Part shown: piece by piece, positions 28,847 through 39,400 of the stretch
Numbering within the stretch: the first letter of the stretch is position 1
Layout of the letters: each line of letters begins with the position of its first letter
Assembly: GCF_016901135.1 (NCBI RefSeq)
Contig: NZ_JAFEVL010000075.1
Location: 1 to 64,000 of the forward strand
Source: Martinezella lusitana
GTDB taxonomy: Bacteria; Pseudomonadota; Alphaproteobacteria; Rhizobiales; Rhizobiaceae
Direction: 5' to 3'
Length of the DNA: 64,000 nt
The notes under the pieces: generated by a model
Databases searched by the model: none
The model's input: only the letters and a program-made list of their open reading frames with translations
What the model was told of the DNA's origin: nothing
Translations under genes and position numbers: made by a program

Positions 28847-30244
28847 TCAGACGGCCTTTTCCGAGCGTACCAGGATGTAGAATCGCGCGCAAAGCATCAC
28901 CGCCGCCGAGGCGAGACCCAGCAGGAAACCGAGCCATATGCCGACCCCGCCGAAATCGAACGGGAAGGCCAGCAGCCATGCCAGGAAGAAGCCGATCGGC
29001 CAATAGGCGATCAGCGCCAGGATCATCGGCACACGCGCATCCTTCAGGCCTCGCAGCAGGCCGCTGGCGATCGCCTGCAAGCCGTCAACAAGCTGGAACA
29101 GGCCGGCGACCACGATCAGCGGCGTAGCATAGGCAAGCACTTGCGGCGCATCGGCCGAAGTAATGTCGAGGAACCAGCTTCCGAACCATGCCGGCAAGGT
29201 GGCGAACAGGATGCTGCCGCACAGCGAGATGCAGCTCGAAACGATGAGCACGACGATCGCCGCGCGCTTCAGGCCGAGATGATCGCCCTGCCCGTGCGCG
29301 ACACCCACCCGCACCGTTGCCGCCTGGCTGAGGCCGAGCGGGATCATGAAGGCAATCGATGCCCACTGAAGAGCGATGCCATGGGCAGCAAGCTCGATCG
29401 TGCCGATCTGCCCCATGAGCAACGACGCCGCCGTGAACAGGCTGACTTCGGCAAGGACCGTGATGCTGATCGGGAAGCCGAGGCGGACGACATCCCACAA
29501 GGCATGCCAATCCGGCCGCCAAAGGTGGACGAAAATCTCGTAGCGGCGCGTCTCCTCGTGGCTCTGAACATAGCCGACAATGAAGATGAAGCCGACCGTC
29601 TGCACGGCAACGGAGACGATGGCCGCGCCATGAAGACCGAGCGCCGGCATGCCGAAATGGCCGAGCACCAAGGCATAGGCAAGCACAGCGTTCATGACGA
29701 GCATGGCGATGGTGACATTGAGGATGATGCCGGCGCGGCCGATAGCGCTCACCAGGGCGCGAATGACGTTGTAGAGCAATCCCGGCAACAGGGCGAAATG
29801 GCCGATGGCGATGTAGTCGCTGGCCAGTTTTGCCACATCAGGCTTTTGTCCCGCCGCCAGGAGAATCTCTTCGGAATATAGAAAGGCAGGCTGCGCCACC
29901 AGCCAATAGGCCGTCACAACCCATAGACCCATGCGCAGCGCCCGTCGCACGGACACGACATCGCCCTGGCCGTAGGCTTGCGCCACCAGCGGCACGACGG
30001 CGATGGAAAAGCCCGAGCCGAAAATCAGGATCGTGAACAGGAACTGCGCTGACAGTACCATCGCGGCAAGCTGCTCGGCGCCAAGGCGACCGACGATCAT
30101 CACGTCCGTGGTATTGATGCCAAGCTGCGCCAATTGTGCGCCGATCAGCGGTATGCCGAGCGCAAGGGTGGCACGTAGATGCGCAGACCACGAATTATTG
30201 TTGTCGTGCGCGTACGGGCGCGCAGCTACCGGCATATCCATCAT
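28847..30244 (-). CDS. MATE family multidrug efflux transporter (NorM-like)
   Basis: 465 residues with twelve hydrophobic helices in two MatE repeats. Typical blocks: LALGIPLIGAQLAQLGINTT (helix 1), MIVGRLGAEQLAAM, and in the second half the RVGVAHGQGD segment. It extrudes cationic drugs using a Na+ or H+ gradient. Single gene in the inner membrane. Confidence 0.93.
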   Translation of the reverse strand: MMDMPVAARPYAHDNNNSWSAHLRATLALGIPLIGAQLAQLGINTTDVMIVGRLGAEQLAAMVLSAQFLFTILIFGSGFSIAVVPLVAQAYGQGDVVSVRRALRMGLWVVTAYWLVAQPAFLYSEEILLAAGQKPDVAKLASDYIAIGHFALLPGLLYNVIRALVSAIGRAGIILNVTIAMLVMNAVLAYALVLGHFGMPALGLHGAAIVSVAVQTVGFIFIVGYVQSHEETRRYEIFVHLWRPDWHALWDVVRLGFPISITVLAEVSLFTAASLLMGQIGTIELAAHGIALQWASIAFMIPLGLSQAATVRVGVAHGQGDHLGLKRAAIVVLIVSSCISLCGSILFATLPAWFGSWFLDITSADAPQVLAYATPLIVVAGLFQLVDGLQAIASGLLRGLKDARVPMILALIAYWPIGFFLAWLLAFPFDFGGVGIWLGFLLGLASAAVMLCARFYILVRSEKAV

Positions 30245-30389
30245 GAAAACTCGATTTCCAGAATCGCGCGAACCGCCCCACCCCTGGGTGCGCGAGCCTG
30301 TCGCAATACCGCAACTTAGGCTGAAAAGCCAGCCGACAAGATCACGATGCTAAAGAATTCATCATACCATCAAAATATCTGATGAATTT

Positions 30390-31646
30390 TTAGGCCGCCT
30401 CTCCGGCTGGCGATTGCACGGCCACCTTCGGCTGATCTTTGCGAACCTTGGTAAGAAGCACAATGAGCGCTGTCGCGACCAGAATTGCACCCATGACGAA
30501 TGGCGCCCCGGCAAAGGTCACCGGCGCGGTCGGCGCGGTATAATAGCGGAACAGATACGGGAACAGCAGAGGCCCGATGATCGCAGTGATACTGGTCAGG
30601 CTGCCGAGCGCGCCCTGCAGCTCACCCTGCGCCGAAGGTGGAACTTTGCTCGCGGCAATGGAACGTAAGGGCGCATCGGCGACGTTTTCGATGACCGTTG
30701 CGACGACGACCGCATAGACCATCCAGCCTTGCCATGCGAAAGCATAGCCCATCAGGCCGAGGCAGGAAAACGCCAGCCCGAGCAATGCGGTCTTCCACTC
30801 CCCGAGCATGGGCACCAGCCGAGGCAAGACCAGTCCCATGACGAAGGCCGCGCCGATACCATACACTCCGAGGGAAAAGCCGATCTGCCCTTCGCTCCAA
30901 TCATAGCGATAGGAGGTGACGAAGGACCAGACGGCCGGATAGACGCCATGCGCCAGCCAGTTCAGGAACATCACGACGCAAACCCAGCCAATGCCCTGAT
31001 AGCGTCGTATCTGCTTGAGCGCACCGAATGGATTGGCCCGCCAGATCTCGAACGGCCGGCGATGCCTAGCGTTCAATGTTTCCGGCAGGAGGAAATAGGC
31101 ACCGACGAAATTCAGGAATGCGAGGGCAGCCGCGCCATAGAAAGGCACCCGCGGACCGAATTCGCCCAGAAAACCACCGATGACCGGACCGAGCACGAAG
31201 CCAACACCGAAGGCCATGCCAATCAACCCGAAATTCTTCGCGCGGTTCTCGTCATTGCTGATGTCGGCGATATAGGCGGAGCAGGTCGAGAAGCTCGCAC
31301 CGCTGATACCGGCGAGGATACGGCCGACGAACAGCATCCAGTAGGTACCCGCGATCGCGCAGATGAAATTGTCGATCGCGAATGTCAGCACCGAGGCGAG
31401 CAGCAGCGGACGACGCCCGAACCGATCGCTCAAATTGCCGATCAGCGGTGAGAACAGGAACTGCATCGCGGCATAGGCCAGCAGCAGCCAGCCGCCTTCG
31501 GTGGCCGCTTCGCTGACCGCAGCCCCCGTCAACTCTTCCAGGTATTTCGGCATCACGGGCATGATGATCGCAATGCCCATGACATCGAGGAAGAGGATAA
31601 GGAAGACGAGGAACAGGCCGCGTCGTGCGAATTTCTGATCGATCAT
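30390..31646 (-). CDS. TetA-like MFS antiporter (TCR/Tet family)
   Basis: 418 residues, 12 helices. Motif D1 near helix 1 (FLDVMGIAIIMPVMPKYLEE) and motif A (GNLSDRFGRRPLLLAS) are those of class A-type tetracycline efflux proteins; motif C appears as GFVLGPVIGGFLGEFGPR. ATG 31646 with AGAAGG upstream is the start. No TetR repressor is beside it, unlike transferable tetA genes, so the natural substrate may be different. Confidence 0.88.
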   Translation of the reverse strand: MIDQKFARRGLFLVFLILFLDVMGIAIIMPVMPKYLEELTGAAVSEAATEGGWLLLAYAAMQFLFSPLIGNLSDRFGRRPLLLASVLTFAIDNFICAIAGTYWMLFVGRILAGISGASFSTCSAYIADISNDENRAKNFGLIGMAFGVGFVLGPVIGGFLGEFGPRVPFYGAAALAFLNFVGAYFLLPETLNARHRRPFEIWRANPFGALKQIRRYQGIGWVCVVMFLNWLAHGVYPAVWSFVTSYRYDWSEGQIGFSLGVYGIGAAFVMGLVLPRLVPMLGEWKTALLGLAFSCLGLMGYAFAWQGWMVYAVVVATVIENVADAPLRSIAASKVPPSAQGELQGALGSLTSITAIIGPLLFPYLFRYYTAPTAPVTFAGAPFVMGAILVATALIVLLTKVRKDQPKVAVQSPAGEAA

Positions 31647-31795
31647 GGAGTTGCCTTCTGGCGGCCCCGCCTCCATGAAGAGACAGAACGTGAACGAAAA
31701 ACCGGAGTGTTCCCCATACCTAAAGATTTTGGCGGAAACAATCCGTGAACGCTTCAATCTTGTTGATTTATCGGCCGCTTTTTTTGATCCTCGGG

Positions 31796-32719
31796 CTAAA
31801 ATGACACTTGTTTTTCCCGGCTCCGTCGCTGCTCAAGATTAAGGAAGTCGACGAAGGCTCGCAGCGGCCCCGGCATATGACGGCGGCTGGCATAATAGAG
31901 AAACGGACCGGAAAAGGCCGTTTCCCACTCTTCGAGAATGGGTACCAGCTCGCCTGTCGCAAGCTGCGGCGCGAGGAATTCCCGAAAGGTCCTGATGATG
32001 CCGAGACCTGCCACCGCGGCACTGCGTTCGATATCGATCGAATTCGTGGCAATCACCATCGATGGCGAAATGACGATCGTTTCGCCATCCTTTTCAAAAT
32101 CCCAGGGCGCGTTGGAACGACTGAGGAACCGATGGCCAATGCAGCGATGCTCCAGTATATCGCGCGGGTGGCGCGGTGTGCCGTTTGCCGCCAGATAGGC
32201 AGGCGCCGCGGCGGTCACATAAGATTGTTGTCGCGGCCCGATCGGCACCGCGATCATATCCTTCTCCAGCCTCTCGTCATAGCGAATGCCGGCGTCAAAC
32301 CCAGCCGCGAGCACATCGATGAAACTGTCTTCGGCAACGATTTCGACCGATATCCCCGGATAGTTCTTCAAAAAACGATTGACGATATCGGGCATGACCA
32401 CCATGGCAGCGACCGTCGGCACATTCAGCCGCAAAGTTCCGCCCACACGGTCGCGAAAGCTGTTAACATCGTCGAGCGCGACCGCGATCTCGCTCATTGC
32501 CGGGGTCAATCGCTCCATCAACCGATCGCCCGCTTCGGTCGGCGTCACGCTGCGCGTGGTGCGGTTAAACAGGCGGACGCCAAGCCGCTCCTCCAGTCGC
32601 CGGATCGCCTCGCTCAGCGATGAGGCGGAAACACCGCGCTTGCGCGCGGCCACGCGAAAGCTACGCTCGCGGGCAACAGCGGTGAAGGCGACAAGATCGG
32701 CCAGCGGCAAGTTATCCAT
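31796..32719 (-). CDS. LysR-family regulator, divergent from the aldo/keto reductase
   Basis: 307 residues. HTH at residues about 3-62 (LADLVAFTAVARERSFRVAA, SASSLSEAIRRLEERLGVRL), then an effector domain with GGTLRLNVPTVAAMVVMPDI. The divergent arrangement with the reductase gene 124 bp away and an inverted repeat between them is the classical LysR layout; it probably controls that reductase and itself. Confidence 0.9.
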   Translation of the reverse strand: MDNLPLADLVAFTAVARERSFRVAARKRGVSASSLSEAIRRLEERLGVRLFNRTTRSVTPTEAGDRLMERLTPAMSEIAVALDDVNSFRDRVGGTLRLNVPTVAAMVVMPDIVNRFLKNYPGISVEIVAEDSFIDVLAAGFDAGIRYDERLEKDMIAVPIGPRQQSYVTAAAPAYLAANGTPRHPRDILEHRCIGHRFLSRSNAPWDFEKDGETIVISPSMVIATNSIDIERSAAVAGLGIIRTFREFLAPQLATGELVPILEEWETAFSGPFLYYASRRHMPGPLRAFVDFLNLEQRRSREKQVSF

Positions 32720-32769
32720 TGTGCGAAATTCCAAACAACCCGTTTCAATTTACCTGGATTATCGCACAA
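32719..32769. promoter_or_regulatory. candidate LysR operator
   Basis: ttgtgcg (32719-32725) and its exact reverse complement cgcacaa (32763-32769) stand 37 bp apart in the divergent LysR/reductase promoter region. Two half-sites at this spacing would suit a LysR tetramer. Confidence 0.4.
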
Positions 32770-32843
32770 AGGTCGATCGAGTAAAACAAGCTGCGTAGAT
32801 GTCTCTGGAGATGAGAGCGCGCTTCCGACCTAGGAGAACTGCA

Positions 32844-33836
32844 ATGCAAAACCACCAATTGGGCGAGACCGGCCCCCAGGCATCCGCCCTTGGCCTCGGC
32901 TGCATGGGCATGTCCGGCATGTACGGGCCGTCCGATCGCGCCGAGAGCATCGCGACAATCCATGCCGCCCTCGATGCCGGCATCAACCTGCTCGATACCG
33001 GCGACTTCTATGGCATGGGCCACAATGAGATGCTGATCGGCGAGGCAATCAAGGGGCTGAAGCGCGACGATTTCCTGCTCAGCGTGAAATTCGGGGCATT
33101 GCGCGATCCGGCCGGCGCGTGGCTCGGCTATGATGCCCGACCGGCCGCGATCAGGAATTTCGTCGCTTATTCGCTGCAACGTCTCGGCGTCGACCACATC
33201 GATATCTACCGGCCGGCACGTCTCGATCCGAACGTGCCGATCGAGGAGCAGGTCGGCGCCATGGCCGATCTTATCAAGGCAGGCTACGTCAGGCATATCG
33301 GCCTGTCCGAGGTCGGTGCGGACACCATCCGCCGCGCCGCCGCCGTGCATCCGATCGTCGACCTGCAGATCGAATATTCGCTGATCTCGCGCGGCATCGA
33401 AGACAGTATCCTGCCCACCTGTCGCGAGCTTGGTATCGGCATCACGGCCTATGGCGTCCTCTCGCGCGGCCTGATCAGCGGCCATTGGCGGAAGGACAAC
33501 GTCCAGAAAGGCGATTTCCGCTCCATGAGCCCGCGCTTCCAGGCTGGAAATGTGGAAAAGAACCTGGAATTGGTGGAAGCATTGCGAGGGATCGCCGAAG
33601 CCAAGAATGCGAGTGTCGCCCAGATCGCCATCGCCTGGGTCGCAGCCCAAGGCAAGGACATCGTGCCGGTCGTCGGCGCCCGCCGCCGCGATCGCCTGAC
33701 GGAAGCTTTGGGCGCGCTCTCCGTGGAGCTGTCGGAAGCCGATATGGCGGCGATCGAACGCGCCGTGCCAAAGGACGCCGCCGCGGGCGGCCGCTATCCG
33801 GAAGCGCAATTGACGCATCTGGATAGCGAGAAATAA
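32844..33836 (+). CDS. aldo/keto reductase with altered catalytic tetrad
   Basis: 330 residues, (beta/alpha)8 barrel of the AKR superfamily (QLGETGPQASALGLGCMGMS). Asp51, Tyr56 (LLDTGDFYG) and Lys82 (LSVKFG) of the tetrad are present, but where the family usually has D-L-Y-Y-x-H-R this one has DIYRPARLD, with Ala125 in place of the His. NADPH-binding residues near the end (VVGARRRDRLTEALGAL) look normal. TAGGAGAA precedes ATG 32844. Likely regulated by the divergent LysR protein. Substrate unknown. Confidence 0.9.
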   Translation: MQNHQLGETGPQASALGLGCMGMSGMYGPSDRAESIATIHAALDAGINLLDTGDFYGMGHNEMLIGEAIKGLKRDDFLLSVKFGALRDPAGAWLGYDARPAAIRNFVAYSLQRLGVDHIDIYRPARLDPNVPIEEQVGAMADLIKAGYVRHIGLSEVGADTIRRAAAVHPIVDLQIEYSLISRGIEDSILPTCRELGIGITAYGVLSRGLISGHWRKDNVQKGDFRSMSPRFQAGNVEKNLELVEALRGIAEAKNASVAQIAIAWVAAQGKDIVPVVGARRRDRLTEALGALSVELSEADMAAIERAVPKDAAAGGRYPEAQLTHLDSEK

Positions 33837-33884
33837 GGAATTGTCGCTTCGCCTGCTCCCCTGGCGGAGAGCGGGCGAACGAGA

Positions 33885-34802
33885 TCAAACGGGATTGTTC
33901 AGCGTATCGCAATCACTGAGCTTGCCGGATTCGAAGCCCTGCTTGAACCATTTCATGCGCTGCGCCGAGGTGCCGTGGTTGAAGCTGTCGGGAACGACAT
34001 AGCCCTGCGTGCGCTTTTGCAGCGTGTCGTCGCCGATCTGCTGCGCGGCGTTCAACGCCTCCTCAAGGTCACCTGCCTGCAAGATGCCCTTCTGTTGCGT
34101 GAACTTGCCCCAGATGCCGGCAAAGCAATCGGCCTGCAACTCGATGCGCACGGACATCTTGTTGGCATCGACCTCGCTCATGGTCCGGCGGGCCTGGTTG
34201 AATTTCGGCAGGATGCCGAGCAGATCCTGAACATGGTGGCCGACCTCATGCGCGATGACATAGGCCTGAGCGAAATCGCCCGATGCACCGAATTGATCCT
34301 TCATCTGCTGGAAGAAGGCCATGTCGAGATAGACCTTTTGATCGCTCGGGCAATAGAAAGGCCCGGTCGCCGCCGAAGCTTGCCCGCAAGCCGAAGGGAA
34401 GCTGCCCGAGAACAGCACGAGCTTCGGATCGGTATAGGTCTGGCCCATCGACTTGAAGATACCGGTCCAGGTATCCTCCGTGTCGGCAAGAACAGTCGCG
34501 ACGAACTGCTTCATCTCGTCATTGGCGGGCTGACCATTATTCCCGGTTGAGGTGCTCTGCTGATATCCAGAACCACCGCCCAGCACACCGCTCTGCTGCA
34601 GAAGGCCCATGACATCGACGCCCATGGCTCTCAGCACCAGGAAGATCACCACCAGAACGATGATGGTGCGCAGGCTCAAACCGCCGCCGCCTATCCCGCC
34701 GCCGGGGAAGCGGAAGCCACCGCCACCCGTGCCGCCGCCCATGGGCGATGAGCCGCGCTCATCCTCAATATTGTCGGATTGCCGACGCCCCTTCCAATCC
34801 AT
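33885..34802 (-). CDS. neutral zinc metallopeptidase (YpfJ family)
   Basis: 305 residues. After a Gly-rich cytoplasmic start (GGGTGGGGFRFPGGGIGGGG) there is one membrane helix (TIIVLVVIFLVLRAMG), then the peptidase domain with the zinc motif AHEVGHHVQ, preceded by YVIAHE and a conserved Cys pair in SACGQ and FYCPSDQKVYLD. GGGAGGTG precedes the ATG. The domain faces the periplasm; natural substrates are unknown. Confidence 0.93.
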   Translation of the reverse strand: MDWKGRRQSDNIEDERGSSPMGGGTGGGGFRFPGGGIGGGGLSLRTIIVLVVIFLVLRAMGVDVMGLLQQSGVLGGGSGYQQSTSTGNNGQPANDEMKQFVATVLADTEDTWTGIFKSMGQTYTDPKLVLFSGSFPSACGQASAATGPFYCPSDQKVYLDMAFFQQMKDQFGASGDFAQAYVIAHEVGHHVQDLLGILPKFNQARRTMSEVDANKMSVRIELQADCFAGIWGKFTQQKGILQAGDLEEALNAAQQIGDDTLQKRTQGYVVPDSFNHGTSAQRMKWFKQGFESGKLSDCDTLNNPV

Positions 34803-34896
34803 AGTGCACCTCCCTGGCGATGCCTCAAATCAAAGTCCCTTAAAGCACTTATATATCCAGGAAGACGGGCAACACCAGTTGGCGAACGACAGAACG

Positions 34897-35388
34897 TCAA
34901 GTTAAACCTCGACGACGCCATATTTCCTTCGACAGCAGCCACAGAAGAACGATCGCAATACCCGCGACGACGACAAGCGGTGCAATTTCGTCGCCGCCAA
35001 AGGCTACCCTGTTCATGATGCGGCCCGGAAGGAACGTAAACGCTCCCGCACCGACGATACCGCCGAAGTACAGGCTTCTGACGGTGCGCTTATGCGCCTC
35101 AATATTGTGATTGCGGGCATTGGCGATCGCTCCCCAACAGCCAAAGAGAACGAATATCGAGAGCAGATGGATGGGGCTGAAGCCATAGACCATGTTGATC
35201 TGGTGAATGAAGAAGCTCGATAGCGCCGTGACCACCATGAGGCTCAGCCATATCTTGCCGAGCAATCGATGCCTCGGCGTCCCCTTGGGCTTCAGCTGAA
35301 GATAGGCGCCGAGCAAGGCGGCCGGGATGACTGCCGCAACGTGAATCTGGATTGCGATCGGGGCATGAAGAAGCGGCTCGAGAGTCAT
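34897..35388 (-). CDS. DUF2306 membrane protein
   Basis: 163 residues with four membrane helices. DUF2306-type features: IQIHVAAVIPAALLGAYLQL, KGTPRHRLLGKIW, and SPIHLLSIFVLFGCWGAIAN. Function unknown. It is divergent from the LytTR gene (86 bp between starts), a pairing that often reflects shared regulation. Confidence 0.85.
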   Translation of the reverse strand: MTLEPLLHAPIAIQIHVAAVIPAALLGAYLQLKPKGTPRHRLLGKIWLSLMVVTALSSFFIHQINMVYGFSPIHLLSIFVLFGCWGAIANARNHNIEAHKRTVRSLYFGGIVGAGAFTFLPGRIMNRVAFGGDEIAPLVVVAGIAIVLLWLLSKEIWRRRGLT

Positions 35389-35474
35389 GGCGGGTATCCC
35401 GTTGAGTTTGTCGAGCCTTTCCGCGATATTATTGTTCTCTCAATTGAAATTGCGCGAAAGAACGGGAAAATTTC

Positions 35475-36299
35475 GTGGATCACACCTTTCTGCAATCCAC
35501 GCTTCGTGAATTGCAAGTCTTCCAGCGTTCGCCGCGATTCTGGGCAACCTTCGTCACGGTCGTCCTGATCTTTGCCTTGACCGGTCCCTACGGCACATTC
35601 GCTCGGTTGATGCCGGGCGCTCGGCTCGGCTATTGGCTGGCCCTTCATGCCATGGCCTGGTCGATAGCCATCGTCTTCTCCGTCGTCGCCGAAATTCTCC
35701 TGCGCAAACAGATGGCCGGCATGTTTGCCCGGATGATGACGGGCTCGATCATTGCAGCACTTCCGATCGGCTTCGGCATCGGGCTCGTCGATCTGGCATT
35801 CTTCGGCACCATACCCACCTTGGCAGGCTGCCTGCGCCAATCGCTGAGTTCGATACCGCTCTGCTTTCTCTTCTGCCTCTTGACCTATCTGACGATGCAA
35901 CGGCAAATCGCGATAGCAGCCGAAGGACCGGCTGAGGAGAAGCCAACGACTCCTGTTGCAAAGACATCCGAGATTAAAGACCCGCCCTCACAGGCACCAA
36001 TCTTGTCACGCCTGAAACCGGAAAATCGGGGAGCGCTCATAAGGCTTGCCGTCCGTGACCACTATACCGAGGTCGTCACGAGCCGCGGCCGCGAGCTCGT
36101 CCTGTTGCGCTTCGGCGATGCGCTGAGGGAAATCGGCGAGACCGAGGGCATGCGCCTGCATCGATCCCATTGGATTGCCGCCGACCATGTCGCCGGTTTG
36201 AAACGCGACAACGGCAAACTTTTCATCGTAACCCGCGACGGCATGGAAATGCCGGTGAGCCGCCCCTACGCCGACGCCGTCCGGCACCGTTTTGGTTAG
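35475..36299 (+). CDS. membrane-bound LytTR transcriptional regulator
   Basis: 274 residues. Four membrane helices fill residues about 20-145 (FWATFVTVVLIFALTGPYG onwards); a linker then leads to a C-terminal LytTR DNA-binding domain (IRLAVRDHYTEVVTSRGREL, GMRLHRSHWIAADHVAGL, DGMEMPVSRPYADAVR). It has no receiver or kinase domain, so any signal is sensed by the membrane part. Starts with GTG 35475. The divergent DUF2306 gene is a possible target. Confidence 0.88.
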   Translation: MDHTFLQSTLRELQVFQRSPRFWATFVTVVLIFALTGPYGTFARLMPGARLGYWLALHAMAWSIAIVFSVVAEILLRKQMAGMFARMMTGSIIAALPIGFGIGLVDLAFFGTIPTLAGCLRQSLSSIPLCFLFCLLTYLTMQRQIAIAAEGPAEEKPTTPVAKTSEIKDPPSQAPILSRLKPENRGALIRLAVRDHYTEVVTSRGRELVLLRFGDALREIGETEGMRLHRSHWIAADHVAGLKRDNGKLFIVTRDGMEMPVSRPYADAVRHRFG

Positions 36300-36472
36300 C
36301 AACGGCAAAGCATGCGGAATTCATGTCGATTCCGCGATTTATGGGGTTCCGTTTGCAAATACATTTGCCTATAAGCCGCTTCTAGCCTGAAAAGACTTGC
36401 CCATGCGCGCCCCGACCGGTGATCTTCCACCCTGGCCGGTTTTTCGCGCAACAAAAAAACGGATGTGAGCCC

Positions 36473-39400
36473 ATGCCGAAGCGCCAAGATATCAAATCGA
36501 TCCTCATCATCGGCGCAGGACCGATTGTTATCGGCCAGGCCTGCGAATTCGACTATTCCGGCACACAGGCCTGCAAGGCGCTCAAGGAGGAAGGCTACCG
36601 CGTCATCCTCGTCAACTCCAATCCGGCAACGATCATGACCGACCCGGGCCTGGCGGACGCCACCTACGTCGAGCCGATCACGCCCGAGGTTGTTGCCAAG
36701 ATCATCGCCAAGGAGCGCCCGGATGCGCTGCTGCCGACCATGGGTGGTCAGACCGCGCTCAACACCGCCCTTTCGCTGAAGCGCATGGGCGTGCTCGACC
36801 GCTACAATGTCGAAATGATCGGCGCTAAACCCGCCGCGATCGACATGGCCGAGGACCGCGCCCTCTTCCGCGAAGCCATGGCCCGCATCGGTCTTGAAAC
36901 GCCGCGCTCGATGCTGGCGAACGCTACCGATATCAAGGATACCGACCGCAAGACCCACGAAGCCGAGCGCAGCAAGCTGAAGGCGCAGCTTTCCGGTGCC
37001 GAGCTCGACAAGGCGCTCGACGAACTGGAAAACCAGTGGAACCTCGGCGAGAGCGACCGCAAGCAGCGCTACATGAGCCATGCCATGGCAATTGCAGCCC
37101 AGGCGATCGATCATGTCGGCCTGCCCGCCATCATTCGCCCCTCCTTCACCCTTGGCGGTACCGGTGGCGGCATCGCCTATAACCGCTCGGAATTCTTCGA
37201 AATCGTCGGCGGCGGCCTTGATGCCTCGCCGACCACCGAAGTGCTGGTCGAAGAATCGGTGCTCGGCTGGAAGGAATTCGAGATGGAAGTGGTCCGCGAC
37301 ACGGCGGACAATTGCATCATCATCTGCTCGATCGAAAACATCGACCCGATGGGCGTCCATACCGGTGACTCGATCACGGTTGCCCCCGCGCTGACGCTGA
37401 CCGACAAAGAATACCAGATCATGCGTAACGCCTCGATCGCGGTCCTGCGCGAGATCGGCGTCGAGACTGGCGGTTCGAACGTGCAGTTCGCCGTCAATCC
37501 GAAGGACGGCCGCCTCGTCGTCATCGAAATGAACCCGCGCGTGTCGCGCTCGTCTGCTCTCGCATCGAAGGCCACCGGCTTCCCGATCGCCAAGATCGCA
37601 GCCAAGCTGGCCATCGGCTACACGCTGGACGAACTGGAAAACGATATCACCGGCGGCGCAACCCCGGCATCCTTCGAGCCTTCGATCGACTACGTGGTCG
37701 TGAAAATTCCACGCTTCGCCTTCGAGAAATTCCCTGGCGCCTCGCCTGTCCTGACCACGGCGATGAAGTCGGTCGGCGAAGTCATGGCGATCGGCCGCAC
37801 CTTTGCCGAATCGCTGCAGAAGGCGCTGCGCGGCCTCGAAACCGGTCTCACCGGCCTCGACGAGATCGAAATCCCCGGCACCGAAGAGGGTGAAGGAAAC
37901 CGCAACGCCATCCGCGCCGCCATCGGCACCCCGACGCCGGATCGCCTTCGCATGGTCGCCCAGGCGCTGCGCCTTGGCCTGACGCCGGAAGAAGTGCACG
38001 AAGGCTGCAAGATCGACCCCTGGTTCATCGCGCAGCTGAAGAGCATCGTCGATATGGAAGCCCGCATCCGCGAGCATGGCATGCCGGAAGATGCGACCAA
38101 CCTGCGCATGCTGAAGGCGATGGGCTTCTCCGACGCGCGTCTGGCGACGCTGACCGGCAAGCGTCCGAAGGAAGTGGCGGAGCTTCGCAACAAGCTGAAC
38201 GTGCGCCCCGTCTTCAAGCGCATCGATACCTGCGCCGCCGAGTTCGCTTCGCCGACCGCCTACATGTATTCGACCTATGAGACGCCTTTCGTCGGCGCCG
38301 CCCGCTCCGAGGCTGAGGTTTCCGACCGCAAGAAGGTCGTCATCCTCGGCGGCGGCCCGAACCGTATCGGCCAGGGCATCGAGTTCGACTATTGCTGCTG
38401 CCACGCCGCCTTCGCCCTGAAGGATGCCGGCTATGAAGCAATCATGATCAACTGCAATCCGGAAACGGTCTCGACCGACTATGACACATCGGATCGCCTC
38501 TATTTCGAGCCGCTGACGGCCGAAGATGTGATCGAAATCCTGAAGGCGGAGCAGGAAAATGGTGAAGTTGTCGGCGTCATCGTCCAGTTCGGCGGTCAGA
38601 CCCCACTGAAGCTCGCAGAAGCGCTCGAAAAAAACGGCATTCCGATCCTCGGCACGGCGCCTGACGCCATTGATCTTGCCGAAGACCGCGACCGTTTCCA
38701 GAAGCTGCTGATGAAGCTCGATCTCAACCAGCCAAACAACGGCATCGCCTATTCGGTCGAGCAGGCCCGCCTCGTCGCGTCGGAAATCGGCTTCCCGCTG
38801 GTCGTGCGCCCGTCCTATGTTCTCGGTGGCCGCGCCATGCAGATCATCCATTCGGAAGGCATGCTGCAAACCTATCTTCTCGACACGGTCCCCGAGCTGG
38901 TGCCGGAAGACATCAAGCAGCGCTATCCGAACGACAAAACCGGCCAGATCAACACGCTGCTCGGCAAGAACCCGCTCCTGTTCGACAGCTATCTTGCCAA
39001 CGCCATTGAAGTCGACGTCGACTGCCTGTCCGACGGCACCGACGTCTACGTCGCCGGTATCATGGAGCATATCGAGGAGGCCGGTATCCACTCCGGTGAC
39101 TCGGCCTGCTCGCTGCCGCCGCGCACGCTTTCGCCAGCCATGCTCGATGAGCTGGAGCGCCAGGCGAAGGCCATGGCCAAGGCGTTGAATGTCGGTGGCC
39201 TGATGAACGTCCAGTTCGCCATCAAGGATGACACGGTCTACGTGCTCGAAGTCAACCCGCGCGCCTCGCGCACGGTACCTTTCGTCGCCAAGACCATCGG
39301 CGCGCCGATCGCCAAGATCGCCGCCCGCGTCATGGCCGGCGAAAAGCTGGATGCGGTGTTTGCCGCCTATGGCGAAAAGCCCGATCCGCGCAAGCTGAAG

